Source: Proales similis (lineage: Eukaryota; Rotifera; Eurotatoria; Ploima; Proalidae). From it: a stretch of 64,000 nt of DNA. Location of the stretch: NCBI GenBank assembly GCA_019059635.1, contig JAGVRJ010000002.1:434001-498000 (forward strand), written 5' to 3'. Of the stretch, positions 21,306 to 34,152 are shown piece after piece (positions within the stretch are counted from its first letter, which is position 1; each line of letters opens with the position of its first letter). Below the pieces are notes generated by a model. The model saw only the letters and a program-made list of their open reading frames with translations, had not been told where the DNA came from and did no database searches. The position numbers and the translations under genes are program-made.

Positions 21306-24300
21306 TCACATGTTGTAGGCGACGTAGATCGGATCGAGCATGTCGCTGAGGAATCCATCACGTAGATGCATGCGCTGCTTTTCGCCTCGACTGTTGATGG
21401 GCACCACGCCCGGATCGACGACCACTACCACGCCCACGATCAAATAGTGCTCTTCAAGGACACTATTTGTCACTAGAGGAACTAGATCGAGCGCTTCGTT
21501 TTCACTGCCGTCCAACTCGACAACAACCACCAAGAGATTTGTCCATGTAAAGCAAGCACTAGCAAAGAGCGTTGAAAATCTAATTCATTCATGGGCCTGC
21601 TTCAAGTGCCTTACCATTCGCAGATTTTCTTGTGTGCACGAAGAACGGTGGTCTCAATGTCAATGGGGTGATAGCGCATGCCTCGGATCATGAGGGTCTC
21701 GTCAAGAGAGCCAACAATGTAAATGGCGTCGTGAGGCTCGCTGTTGGGCAACGACGACTCAATCCGACGCAAAAATCCCAAATAGCCTGTTCGGGCATAA
21801 ACGGCTGAGGTATCGCCTGTGGCCAGATGACACTTGAAATGTTCGTTCTCGATCTCGTCGTCATTGTAAATGTTGTAGTAGCCGTCTGAGTTGTGCGCGC
21901 TCTGAACCCAGATTTCGCCCAAATGGCTGTCTGCGCACTGACCCTTGGTTTCAGGGTTGGCAATGACCACCTTGACTCCAGGCAATAGTTTGCCTGACTC
22001 CAGCAGACAAATGCTGTGTGGACTGCCCTTTTCTACAATCGACACTCGATCGTTTCGCAATGCACGCTGATCGACGTACACGGGCGCTGGATCAGGATCG
22101 GACGCCCCCTAAACAAATGAATGAATAAAGTCTCTCTGAATTGGCTTCAAAGCTCTCCGTACCTGAAGGCAAATGGCAACATTTGCCCTACATCCGAATG
22201 TGGTATTGACAGCCCTTGGCGGCAATCCAAGGCTTTGGAACAATTTCACAAATGAGGAGGTCAGTTGAATCCGGGGTCTCTCCTCGGCCACAATTGCACA
22301 AGTTCGTACGTTTGAGAGGTTTATGCCGCGCGACTAGAACACGAATTGTCAGCGATTAATCGAAATGTGCAAGAAAATAGAAAGGTCTGGTTATGAGAGC
22401 AGACAGAGCAAGAGCTTGAGAATACAATTAGATTTAGCTAATAGGTCTGACATGCAGAAAGACAATTAATCGATGGATGCCATCAGGTACCTTGAGATAT
22501 TTTTTCACTAAAGTGCCATTAAAGCTCGAGTCGGGCAAAAGCGAGCCAAACGACAAAGTGGATGATGCGGTGTTCGAGTGAATAGTCGATGATTTCTGTG
22601 AAAGAGCAGTGACGATGGGGGCTAGAGCGAGTTGTTTGATCACGTTTCAAAAAATCACCAAAATTACCTTGAGATCAACGACCGAAGATTGAAGTCCCTT
22701 GGTGCACATCTCCATCACAGAATACGAGCAAAATGTGTCTCTCACTAAACGAAAATAATTTAGCCAATTCATAATCAAACGGCAAATGAAATAAAATGAA
22801 ACCTTTGTAGTTGGAGATGGTCGCCAGCCAAATGCACGGATTGACTTCGACTTCGCTCGGCGAGATCAGAATCGAATGGTGGCCGGAATAAACACTTAAA
22901 TAAATTCAATCAAATTGATTCGATAGACGCATCAGCTGAAAACCGACCTGTTGAGGCACCAAAGAACGAACCCGAGGCCAGAGTAAGGGTCCAGACAGAG
23001 AACCACTTCACGAGAAGGATAAAGTTCACACGAGAGTTTAATAGCTCGGCAAAGTGCCGTCATGTTTGCATGATTCAGCTTAAGAAAGAAAATGTTTTAG
23101 ACGACCTGAGGCTTAAGCAAGCAGTCAATAGCTACCTTGACACCAGCGAGCATTCCGGTGGTGGAGACACTAAAGTCCAGATAGCAGAGTTGGTCGCCAG
23201 AACTCGGCCGATGGAAGCTGGACAATTTTTTACGAGTGCTCTCGTCGATGTCAATCAACGGCGGCCATTGCTTTGAGTCAAGCACTGAATTGGCCTCCCG
23301 AGTCTTAAACAGCTTCAATATCTGACTGACTGAAAGAACCGCCTTCGACCGGCTCATCTCAACAATCATTTTAATCGTCGGCAATGTGGTTGGCAGGTTC
23401 TGTGCATGAGGTGGACGAACTGGCACGGGAATAATGCCAACGTAAAGGCAGGCATAAAACGCGGCAATCAGATCGACTCCGGGCGGAAATAAGAGAGCCA
23501 CATGATCACCAGCGTTCAGTTGTCCTTTTTCGAGCAGAACGCAGGCGATCTTCTCGGCTCGCTTGTGCAGCTGAGCACAGGTGAGCTTTTGCGTTTCTTG
23601 TCCTTTGGCGTTCACCATGCTGTATAGCACGTGGTCGGGATTGGAACTAGAGCGCCATCGCAGAATGTCGCCAAGAAATTGAAACTTTTTCGCCGTGTCC
23701 ATTTCATCGTCGAACAGCTCTCGGCCTTTGGCTTCGGCCAGACGTCTGCCCTGAACTATACTGCCGGCAAGGACAGCACTGGGACCGACCTCTCTTTCAG
23801 GATGATGCTCTCGTGGCTTCGGCAAGTTCAGAACGCACGTGTGCGGACACATCAATATGTTGGTCGGGTGCAGGGTTCCTTCTAGAAATTTGGCTTTCGT
23901 CTCCGGAACATGCAGCCCACCGAGTGGTGTCTGTTAATGAACGAATTGATCGATTAGAACATGTCCGAGTTGAACAGCTGCGAGTGCGCGAATCGAATTA
24001 CCTTCGGAAGAGTGTTGGAAGGAACCAAGGCAAGACAGTAAATGCCCACTTGGTGAATGCTGTCAATAGCTTGAAGCACTCGGCTCATCCACTGAAAGCA
24101 CTTTAGACAAAGAACAGATTAGACGAGCAATCGATCGGAGCTCACAACACGCATAAATAGTAAACGACTGGGAAAAAGGCGTTTCGCAAAGGGAAACTTG
24201 TTTTCTAAAAGAGATCGGGCCGGGTAGACGAACAACGACTTGGGAGCGAGCAACTCACGTCAAATTCACTTGTGCATGAGCTCAACTTGCTCATGGTGCT

Positions 24301-27300
24301 AGAGTGATAGTTTGTTCTCTTTTTGATGCTGGAGAAATTGGAGAAAAACAAAGAGGACGACTTTTTTAGGCGAGAAGGAGCTCTTATTTTTAAAAGCTGC
24401 ACCCGTCGTTAAAGAAGAGAAAATCAGTATCGTCGCTTGAAACCAAGCGGAAAGATGGAAAAGAGAGCGAAACGCAGTCGAGTGCATTTCGGCGGCATTC
24501 TCACCTCTTCTTCGCTGCAGTCGGGTCTTTGCTCGGCCACAATTACAATTCGTTCGTCCTTGAGTACTCGCGTAGAAAAGATGGCAATTCTTTAGGACAG
24601 TCATTAGTCGGTTGGCTGGTTCGGACAGTCCTTGCACCATTTACTCACCTTCCTCTGTAAATGAACTTCATTGGCTCGACAGCGAGAACCGTGGCAATCA
24701 GATCGTCGGTGTTGTGTCTTCGACCGCCGACTTCGATGAGGCCTGATCGAGTGCCGCACACAAAGACGAGACCGCTCGGTCCGATGAAGCCCAATAGGCC
24801 TGTTCGGACGAATTCTTGGTCGCCGATTGGCATCTGATCGCTTCCTTGCGGTATGATTTTGAACACGTTGTTTGTAAGACCTTGCAGGCCGTAATATTGC
24901 TTGGCAGTAGAACGTGAGCTGATGCATATCTCGCCAACTTCATCGGTCTGGCAAAGTGACGGCTCAACCGAGCCGTTGGCGCAGAACTTGACCACAGCCA
25001 GTAAACTTCCGGGCAGAACTTGGCCCACGTCCTGCAATGTCAATGAGGTAAGACTGCTCTCTTGATCAACGCGTACGACATTGTGACTCAGAGCGAACAT
25101 TGAGAGAACACCTCGGCCAGACGACTGAGACCCGGTTCTGTCCGGACGACGCACGCATATGGTGAGCGATTCAGACGAGCCCGCAGTTGGACAAACCGAC
25201 TCTGGCCTCAGTCCGCGGGACTGAAAGGCTTCGAGAAATGCGTCACACGATGATAGAGACCACGGATTGGCGCCGTCAATCACCAACAGCAGCCGCAGGT
25301 GGGACAGAGTGAGCTCACGATTTTCATGATTTCGATGCGCCATCAACGCCCAGTGCATGTCTCTTGACTTGACAAGTGCCACCGAGGCCTTGAACTTGGA
25401 GGTTGTGTTAAGCCAGACGGTCGGATTTGTCTTCATCACAGAGTAGGGCACATAGATCATGTGCATTCCGTTCAAGATGCACGACTGAATGCCATGCCAG
25501 AGGCCAAATTCTCGCTTGAAGTCCAACACGCTGACCATGCACTCGCCTTCGCCGTACTGACAAGTCACATGTAGCGTCTGGCAATGTACAAGCATTCTTT
25601 CGCGTGTGACCACGACGCCGGTCACACTGCCGTCTCTCAGAGTTGTGTATTCAATGTATGCAGGCGAGTCAAGCGGATGAGTAGAACTCGGTGACCAGTC
25701 TTTGGGGGGCGATTTGTGAATTGTGTCCACCGAAATCCAGGGGATACGCGGCCAGCCCCTGAACTCAATGCAGCCGGTTTGAGCGTTTTTGGGAAACGCT
25801 TTGTAGCAGACATCAGACGTGAGTACTACAGCGGCTCCGACCTGGCCAAGCAGGAATCCCAAGCGGCTATAGAGCGAGGCGCTGGTCTGATCGCGTCTGG
25901 CCAGAGGCACGTCAATGGGCATGGCCACCAGGCCTGCCATCAGGCAAGCACAAAACGAAACGCAGAAGCCGATCGGATCGTTGTTGGCAAATACCAGAGC
26001 AACGCGATCGCCCGGCTTCAAGTAGCCGCCGACCCCGACCTCTGAGTCAGCCGGTTCTTGAGTGTCGACGTTTGATAACTCGACTCTGTTGAGCAAATGG
26101 TATGCAAGACGCTGTGATCTAGCCAAGAGCTTGACTGAAAATCGCCAATCGATTAGAACCGTTTGGAAGAGAACGACAAGCTTGTAGATTTTCTTACCAT
26201 AAGTTATGGACTGGACCACTTTGGCCTGCTGATCCAGAACACTGATACAAGTCGATTTGCTCGAGGCGTTCGCAAATTTGTGTATGGCCGCCTCGATGCT
26301 CTGCGGAAACGAGGAGGGCACAACAAGTGGCTCGCCACAGGCCGGCATGCTCGGTCCTCCTTCTGGTCGCGGCAAAGCCGAAGAGTCGAGCGGTGGCACT
26401 GAATTGAACTCGTTTAGTGAATAGTGTTCGAATGCAACAGTTTCTGTCGATTTGAACAGTCGCAAAGGCATGTGCGCGTGTTCAAAGTCCGGCTGCATGG
26501 TTGCAAAAAGAGAAAGAGGAGAAGCAATAGCAGCTGCTTATGGGCGACAGGGGCACGGCGTGGTCGACCAGCAAGCAAACAGATTAGGGCGTTGACGGGG
26601 CTTGACTAGAGCGGCTCGCACGCCCTTTGAGTGAACATTTCATCGCAATGCGAGGAGATTAGTAAACAAATAGGGGCTGTGCGGATTAGGTCGGACAAAG
26701 TGAGCCGAATAGGTCGCGCGCACACACGTTTACCGTTCAAATTTCGACGAGTTGAAACTTTGGAGAGAACGAGCGGAAAATATTTACTACTTACGATCGA
26801 TCTCTTCTTGATTGTCTTCGAAATATTCGTTGAGCGGGCGTCGCTTTGGTCGCTGTGAAATTGCAGAATTTGATTCGAACGAGAGCACATGCTTACGTTT
26901 GCTTTTTACTTACTTTGAGTGTGTTTAGAAGCTTTTGGATTTTGGCCGAGACGCGTGTAGGCCGGATTAGCTCGTTGAATACCTCGCTTGATGAGCCATT
27001 TGTTGAAGGCGAACGTGCCGCCTCCGTCACTCTGTCTTCACTCGCGCACTTCTCCTCCGTGTCGGCCGTTGTTTCTTTGCTGCCCGACGCCGAGCGAGAG
27101 CTGGACGAACAAGACGAGGACGAATAGTCAGGCTTTGTGTTTTTCTCGATCGTCTTGTGTCGCCGATCGATTTGAAGTTGACTCATGTGAAAGTAATACT
27201 GATTCGAGTGAGCTTGAGACTGAACACTGTCTAGATGATTCGAGTGACTTTTAACTTCTTCTTTTCGAGGCTCAATCTCGACACTAATCTCAATCGCTTC

Positions 27301-28035
27301 CTCTTCCTCGCTTGACTCGGTCTCGAAGCTTGTCTTTGTTTTCGCGCTCTCGCTCTGTGCGGCCGGAAACGGATCAGCGGCGTCCACGATCGGAAGATTG
27401 CTGCGCTTCGACGACTGCTTCACAATTGTTTGCTTTAAGCCGGGATGCAAAGCCAGAGCCGCTCTGACTGCTTCTTGTCGCACTTCTTCAATTTAAAAAA
27501 AAAACAATTTGTTAGTTCTGTTGGCTCTGTTTAAAAAGAACTTTAAGCAAACAAGAGTAAGAGGGAAGAGGCCTGCAACAGAGCGCAAGACATTTTCAGG
27601 CTTAACAGAAGCAAATTCTACAAGTCGGTAAATTACCACAACTTCGCCGAGAAAATTCTTCACAACATGACAACAGTTGAGACGACAAGATATTTCTTTT
27701 TTTTTAAAAGCCCTCAAATTACCTGTGTGAAATCGGCTCGGATCGGGACGAGGTGGACGATGTCGAGCGCCCAAGTCTTGGCTTTCGCCCAACTGATTCT
27801 GGTCTCTGAGGTACGGCGCCAGCAGTTTGGTGCGTTTTTTGTCGTAGCCTTTCTGGGTTATGTCGCCTTCAAGCAGCTCCAGCTCGAGCTGGTCAAGCTC
27901 GAAGCGGACGTGAGCGGGCAGACAGTGCTGTAGGCGTCTGACCTCTCGGTCCAGTGTGCTGTCCTCGATCCTTCGGGACGCAGTCGAGTGCAAAGAGCCG
28001 TTCGGCGTTGGCCCATCGTCTATGCTTGCGATCAT
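21306..28035 (-). CDS. DIP2: DIP2, disco-interacting protein 2 (tandem adenylate-forming domains)
   Basis: Conserved multidomain protein with an N-terminal DMAP1-binding domain and two acyl-CoA-synthetase-like (FAAL-related) domains, implicated in lipid handling and neuronal wiring. Exons: 28035-27723, 27485-26914, 26852-26795, 26533-26198, 26134-24649, 24589-24505, 24100-24002, 23930-23136, 23078-22948, 22894-22803, 22744-22668, 22595-22491, 22333-22163, 22108-21615, 21558-21306. They sum to 5067 bases, 1688 residues, a normal DIP2 length. Landmarks: LLEGDITQKGYDKKRTKLLA (DMAP1-binding); LRPGDRVALVF-like KPGDRVALVFANNDP and RTGLLGFIGPSGLVFV in the first enzyme unit; YLDFSVSTTGMLAGVK, ARTGYLGFLRR and RGMRYHPIDIET in the second; the C terminus LDPIYVAYNM is the family hallmark. 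The 105-base exon 22595-22491 is an extra, phase-neutral insert. The ATG at 28035 is the first in frame; an acceptor-like site upstream allows another 5' exon. Confidence 0.95.
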
Positions 28036-30270
28036 GTCGCCCGATCGAACATCTAAACTCAAGTATGCCTGATGCGATCCTTTAGTCGCCAATGGCCATT
28101 TCGTATTATGCTAATTAAATTTGCTTTTCGATTTTGAGTTAAATGCAAACTTAACGCGAAAACGGACGCTGCCACCGCCCCATACTCGCCGCCGCGTCTG
28201 CATATAAATCGATTATCGGCCCGAATTTGTCCGCAAAGATTCAGGCCGCATCGAGACTAAATACAAAATAGTCGATCTTGCGGAGATGAGCCCACAAATT
28301 CCAATTTGCTGAGCTGAGCCTGCGAATTGGCTAATTCGGCGCCTAACGCAAAGTGGGTCGGGATTAGCCCCTGACGCTTTACTTTGACGAGGGGGCACCG
28401 AGCCACCATAAGTGGCCTCATCTAATTGCCGAATTATGTAGTGTCCGTAACGGAAGCGTCTATCAGTGCGTGCCAGTGGTGTTGTGCATATGTCTTGACG
28501 CTGAGCACCAGGAAATCGTGCGCTCTGAAAGCGTATATACGCAGTTATTACAAAGTGCCTTGTAACAAGATTGCATCGACGCGCGAGCGAGCCGTCAGGC
28601 GGGTGGGGAACAAGAAATTGGCCCAGGAGCGATTGAAGCGCCCGCGGCCATCCAGCTGTTTGAGCACAAAATTAGTCAGCTCAATCAGTTGGATGAGTGC
28701 GTACCGCTGACGTGCGGAAATTACGTCATTCGAGCGAGAATAAGTAAACAAAGCTGCGAAGGAGAGGCGATGCGGGCCAAACGGATTAAAATAGCGCACG
28801 GATAGGCGCGTCAAAAAAATTTCTCTCTCCCGCCTTTAAACGAATGCGCAAACAATCGGCGATGGATAAATGAAACGTGAGGGCAAAGCCCAACCGGACC
28901 CGACTGGCCTGATTAATTCAAGCCCGTGATGGGGATGATGATGATCAAGATGATGATGATGATGATGATGATGCCCGAGTAGCATAAGTACATTTAATTA
29001 AGACTCGAAATGATGATCCTATCTTGCCTCATAATCCAGTCCGCTCTCTTCTAGGTTGGCGTAAGCTGAGTCTATCAAAGAAAGAAAAGTTTATTGATTT
29101 TAGTCGCTTCCAAAAATTATTTCCATCTTGCGCTCACATTCGCGCAGAGTAGTAATTAAAAGTCGAGAGGCCAGTCGTGAAAGCATTCACGATGCTCTTG
29201 CTACCAGTGAGAGTCGTGATGATGATGATGATGAAGACGAGCAAGTGGAATGGTACACGCAACTTTGTTCGCCATTTAGTCGAATGGACCCGGTGGGAAA
29301 CAAATGGCCAGCTTCACAGCGGCGCTCTCATTTCTAGCTGGCATAATTATTCAGCTCGCATGCAAATAAATATTTATCGATAGAAGAGCCAAACTGGCCT
29401 GGCTAGCCTCCTGCGAACTGTTCGAACATTGCGGGGGCGTTTATATTCTCGGACCCGCCAAATTAGGCGAATTAACCCCACGAGCGCTGCCGTACGTTCG
29501 ATTCACAACGAGCCAAAGTGTAACGCGCTTTCTAATGCAATAGGTTGATTTAATAAATTATTATAAGGCACTCTGCGGACCGCCGGTCTAAATTCAAACA
29601 TAAAATCCGGAACACACCGGCGACCAAGATTCGCTTTCAATTCTGACCAACAAATGCGCACTAAAATAAAAAAAAAAAGATCTAAAAAATGCAACGCAAT
29701 AGGCGACCTGAAAAAAAAGAGAGAACCGATTGGGTTGGGCGGCGGACTCAGTTGCCGAGCCTTTTGCAATTACACCCGTCATCGTTCAGACGGTCATGAC
29801 CGGCATTAAAACGATTACAACCACCGTCGTTGTGGAGGTTGTCGTCGTCGCCGCCGGCTCGTTCCAATCTCTCACTCTCGCATGGTACAAGTTGTTATAG
29901 AGAGAGGGACAAATCTTGGACGCTTTTTTTTTCTGCGCTCTGACACTAATTGAGACGCTAATTAAATACATTAATAATTGTTTGTTGTTTTGGTTTTGAT
30001 CGCGCAAACACGCATCCGTGCGTCCATCTCACACGCCTCTCAAACATTGAGAGAAAAATAAAGAGAGAAAATCTAGAACAGATGAGATGAGCGCCTTGAG
30101 GCTCTTAGTCAGGCATGCTGATCAAGCGCCCCAACAGATTGTGCGAGATGTGTTTACGCTTGCAAAACAATATTGATATTCGCTTGAATCGAGTATAAGC
30201 GGTCTATTGACCGTGGCCGGCCGCCAATCGCGCTCAACGAGCAGCATTCGCCGAGTGGTGGTAGTGAAAA
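28036..30270. other. divergent intergenic region between DIP2 and EXO1
   Basis: Upstream of two genes transcribed away from each other, so it probably contains both promoters. No exon recognised. It includes GAT repeats (28934-28973; shorter at 29217-29236) and a purine-rich segment near 30050-30070. Confidence 0.5.
28934..28973. repeat. (GAT)n microsatellite
   Basis: Four GAT units, a CAA interruption, then eight more GAT units. Intergenic, so not a poly-Asp coding tract. Confidence 0.85.
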
Positions 30271-31787
30271 ATGGGCATAAGCGGCTTGCTTCCGTTCTTG
30301 AAAGCGGCCACGGTGAGTGTAAATATAAAGCAACTAGAGGGCACCACGGTCGCAGTAGACACCTACTGTTGGATATATCGAGGCGCATTCAGCTGCGCAG
30401 AAGCGTTGGCACTCGGCAAGCCGACAGACGGGTTCGTTTCAGCTGTTCTTAGAACGCCACCCATTCGCTCATTTTATCTGCCCTGTCCAAAGACATGTGA
30501 AATACGTTCTAAAATATGTGAGCAAGCTGCTGGAGGCAGGCATAAAGCCAATCATGGTATTCGACGGTAGTTGCCTCCCGAGCAAGAAGAACACTGAACT
30601 GAAGAGGCGAGAGTAAGCGCATTTGGTTTTCCTCAGTGCAGTTGACATTTTCACCACAAAAAGACGACGCTCTCTTAATCGCCCAGATCAAAAGAGATGT
30701 ACAAGAAAAAGGCGGCTCAGTGCTTAATGGAAGGTCGACGTAATGAGGCTCGCGAGTGCTTTCAACGATGTATTGAGTGCACGCCTCAAATGGCGCTCGA
30801 AGTGATCCAAGTAAAGCCTGAAGGCGCTCTCTCTCTCTCTCTTCAATCAGTTGGTGGGTCGAATTTTAATAAAACGCGAATCTTGGCAAGGCGCTTCATG
30901 AAATCGGAGTGGACGTGCTTGTCGCACCTTATGAGGCCGATGCTCAGCTAGCCTATCTCAGTAAATTGAAAGTGGCTCAAGTAGTCATCACAGAGGACTC
31001 CGACCTAATTTTGTTCGGCTGTGAGCGGGTAGGCCAATATCTTCTGATCTAGATTGCGCTGAAACGCGGTCGGCTCCTGGCCGCCATGCTCAATTCAATC
31101 TCTTCTGTCTTCAGATATTGTACAAATTAGACATGAATGGCAACGGACAAATGGTACATAGAGATAAGATCACTGAAATTACCCAATTCGACACGGCCGA
31201 CAGCTTTGATCGATTCAGATGGTAGGCAGGCAGACATGCGTAAAAGACTCAAACTGAACATTGCATCCAATCGAAGGATGTGTATCCTCTCTGGCTGTGA
31301 TTATCTCGAAAACTTGCCCGGCATAGGCCTGGGCAAAGCTAAAAAGCTGCTCAAGTCTGTGAGAAAGTCAGATCCGGAGCAAGTAGGGCGTTGGCGCATA
31401 AAACTCAATTCAAGCGATCGAAACTAAAAGAAACTCATTGTTGCAGATTCTTAAGCAAATGAGCCAAGTGTTGAAGATGCCCAGCCTGAATGTTACGCCC
31501 GAGTACATTGAGGCATTCATAAAGGCCGATAAAACATTCAAATACCAGATCGTGTTCGATCCGCTCGCTCGCAAGCTGGTCTCTCTTCATCCTTACTCGG
31601 ACGAGATTGCTGCCAACGAAGACCTCTCCTATGCCGGCTTGTAATTATTCTCACTTTTCTCTTAATAGACGCTGCTAGACGCCGGCCCATTCATCAATCA
31701 CCAGCCGGGTGAAGAGGCCGCCGTTTTGAATGCATGTGCCACAATGCGCACACAATGAACACAGCCTATAGCAGTGTGTCTATATAC

Positions 31788-31829
<42 letters not shown>

Positions 31830-33246
31830 ATTTGTGCGTTTAGGCTTGGTCTAGTTGTTTGGGCCAGATTTTAATAACTCCATTCACTTGAAAAGCTTCT
31901 ACGACAATCAGCTCGCCCTTCAGCATTCGCTCGGAAACATTGAGGTGAACACGCGCGCTCGAGTAGGCAATTTCGATCCCGAAAAATGGACTGTGAGTGG
32001 AATTTATCGATTGAATGAGGTCCAGCTCTGCTATTAATTCGTTTTGCTCGTTCGAATCTAATAAGTATAAGCCGCCGCCTAAGTACAGCAAAAGCACACC
32101 GCCATATATGCAGAGCATTTGGGCCAAGTCCTATGTGCCATACCACAAATGCAATCCGTTTAGCGTGCTGGGAGTGCGTCAGACTGGCGAGGCGGCAAAC
32201 AGGCGAGGCGATGATAAAGTGAAAGTAGCGAGCACATGTGGCAAAGTTCGAGCGCTGAGTAGTCGCAAATCGATTGGCGTTGTTGGCCAAGTGCTGAAGG
32301 AGAATAAAATGCTGAGCTCAGACAACAAGCGTAAATTCGAGCAGATTGAGTTGGCCGAAAAATGCGATGAGATTGTGCTGGCCGACGAAGAGGAAGCCGA
32401 GTTCAAGCATGTCAGCAAAAAATACAAAGAAAACATAAAGGCTCGTGTGGACTTGGATGGCTTGCTCAAAGTCTACGAGAGTAGTCAAGAAACGGAAGAG
32501 ACCAGCTCGGCCTACTTCAACGCCAAGAACTCGCCTCTACTCAGCCGGGTAAACCAGCTGTTCTCTCTTGGCTCTGATCTCTTATTTTCATTCATATGTT
32601 TACTGTTTCGACAGCGAAGTGCATCAATGCCTATTGATGACCAGACAAATACAAACATCAATATTAAGTAAATAGCTTGGCCAAATAAAGAGCCCTAATC
32701 AAGATGAGCTTAATGCAGCATTCTTCAAGTGCCTCTGAGCCGCCGAATGCAAACGAAGCATCGCCACTTGTAGTCGGTCTGCGAAAATTCCGCAAAACGA
32801 ACGATAAGATGAAGCGAAGCTTGACGACCATCTATCAGGATATGGACGAGATTGATAAGCGTAACGAGGCTGAGCAAGATAATAAGGCGTCTGAGCAGGA
32901 AAGACTATCACAAAATCATCCACAGCAGCAGCAGCAGCAGCAAAAACACGAGCATCAAGCGGCAAAGCAGCAAAATATCGAAGAAGCAAAACAGCAGGCC
33001 CAAACAACGATAATTGATGGTTCGACCTGCGATGCTGTGTTGAATGATATGCATGAGATTGAGCCGGCGGTTGTAAAAACACTTTGGGATGCGGCCAGTA
33101 GAAAAAAGAGCGAGTCGAAATGCTCGAGACCGGTCAGCCATCGAGAGCAGGAAGCAAATAACGATAAGAATAAATCAATAACTGACTTCTTTAGCAAATT
33201 CCAATACTCGGCCACAGCTTCTAAGATTGTTTCCAGCGCCAATTAA
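30271..33246 (+). CDS. EXO1: EXO1, exonuclease 1 (FEN1/XPG family)
   Basis: 5'-3' exonuclease and flap nuclease of mismatch repair, end resection and replication. Eleven exons close in phase: 30271-30431, 30493-30612, 30687-30810, 30891-31028, 31115-31221, 31277-31382, 31447-31640, 31896-31992, 32066-32548, 32615-32667, 32709-33246; 706 residues (human 846). It begins [11 protein letters not shown]. The metal-binding acids are all present: AVDTYCW (Asp30), [21 protein letters not shown] and [13 protein letters not shown], the last joined to the helix-two-turn-helix. Exon 8 was placed at 31896 because only this acceptor keeps phase and the family's YAG-x9-ALQ spacing. The C-terminal region is disordered with a polyQ run, and near the end SITDFFSKF resembles a PCNA-interacting (PIP) box lacking its first glutamine. 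Divergent from DIP2, convergent with MINPP1. AATAAA follows at 33353-33358. Confidence 0.95.
31790..31826 (+). repeat. (TG)18 microsatellite inside EXO1 intron 7
   Basis: An uninterrupted TG run lies in the only long EXO1 intron (31641-31895, 255 bases; the other introns are 41-93). The expansion largely explains the intron length and it sits about 70 bases before the acceptor. Confidence 0.9.
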
Positions 33247-34152
33247 ACGTGCACACCAGGAGAGTAAACAATGTTTACTTCTCATGCTTGCCGGCCTGCC
33301 TATGAGAAGCATCATCGTTCGAATCAATCGTTCGCCTTGAACTGGCTTTTTTAATAAATAGACGAGAAATCACTCGGCCCGCGTTCACTTTATTTGAGCA
33401 GGTGGCCGAATCTCGAGCCTCTTTCTGTCGGTTTCTATTTTCGACTCTCTGCTTTTCTCCCACCACTGCTTCACCTTATTCGCCCTACGAATGCCCAAAA
33501 ATTCCAATTTTTCTCCTCCCAGCTCTGTATTGGCCTATTTTCCAGTCGCACTAATCGTCTTGGCTTTAACGTCTCATTTTTTAACTTAATTAAATTTCTT
33601 GGTCTCGGAGTGAAAGCTTTGAAAATATTTTTTGTCGGAAAATCTGCAGCGAGTAGAAAACTTTTGGTTTGATAAAGCGAAAACAAGTGTGTCGAGCGAT
33701 AATAGTAAACAACCGATTCAAGCGATTAGTTCAAGTCAATAAGTAAATGGAATAAAGCCGATTTCAATCGGTTTACTCTCTCTCTGTCTATAAAATAGGC
33801 AATTTTTTCTGAACCTGCAATCTATTGATTAATTGATTTATTGGGAAATTCTAAGCGCACACACATTAATTGACGTATTTGCTCAAGGCTAACGACAGGA
33901 AGCCAACTCATTTTGTTATTCGCATTAAATGGCAAATTCAACGCTTGTTTGGCGCTAGCTGGTTGCAAGTGCCAATCAGAATTGGCCTTATTACTGAGAC
34001 TTGGCTAATCGCCTTACCTAAATAAAATCAAAAGTCGGCGAACGAGAAAAGCTTTTTGAAGCTGATGAACTTTGAAGAATGGCTGAACGAAAATGGTTTT
34101 TTAAGCGACAAGTGATGATGGCCAACGGAGGAAGTCGGCTAATGTGCGTCAG
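33247..34152. other. intergenic region between convergent EXO1 and MINPP1
   Basis: Both 3' flanks. AATAAA at 33353-33358 serves EXO1. TTTATT near 33837 reads AATAAA for the minus-strand MINPP1. A small hairpin (TAAAGCCGAT/ATCGGTTTA) is present at 33753-33775. No gene seen. Confidence 0.5.

Noticed and set aside
31669-31760. Apparent EXO1 exon directly after the acceptor-like TTAATAG
   Set aside because: It cannot be read in the phase left by exon 7, and the family's YAG-x9-ALQ segment is found in phase at 31896 instead.
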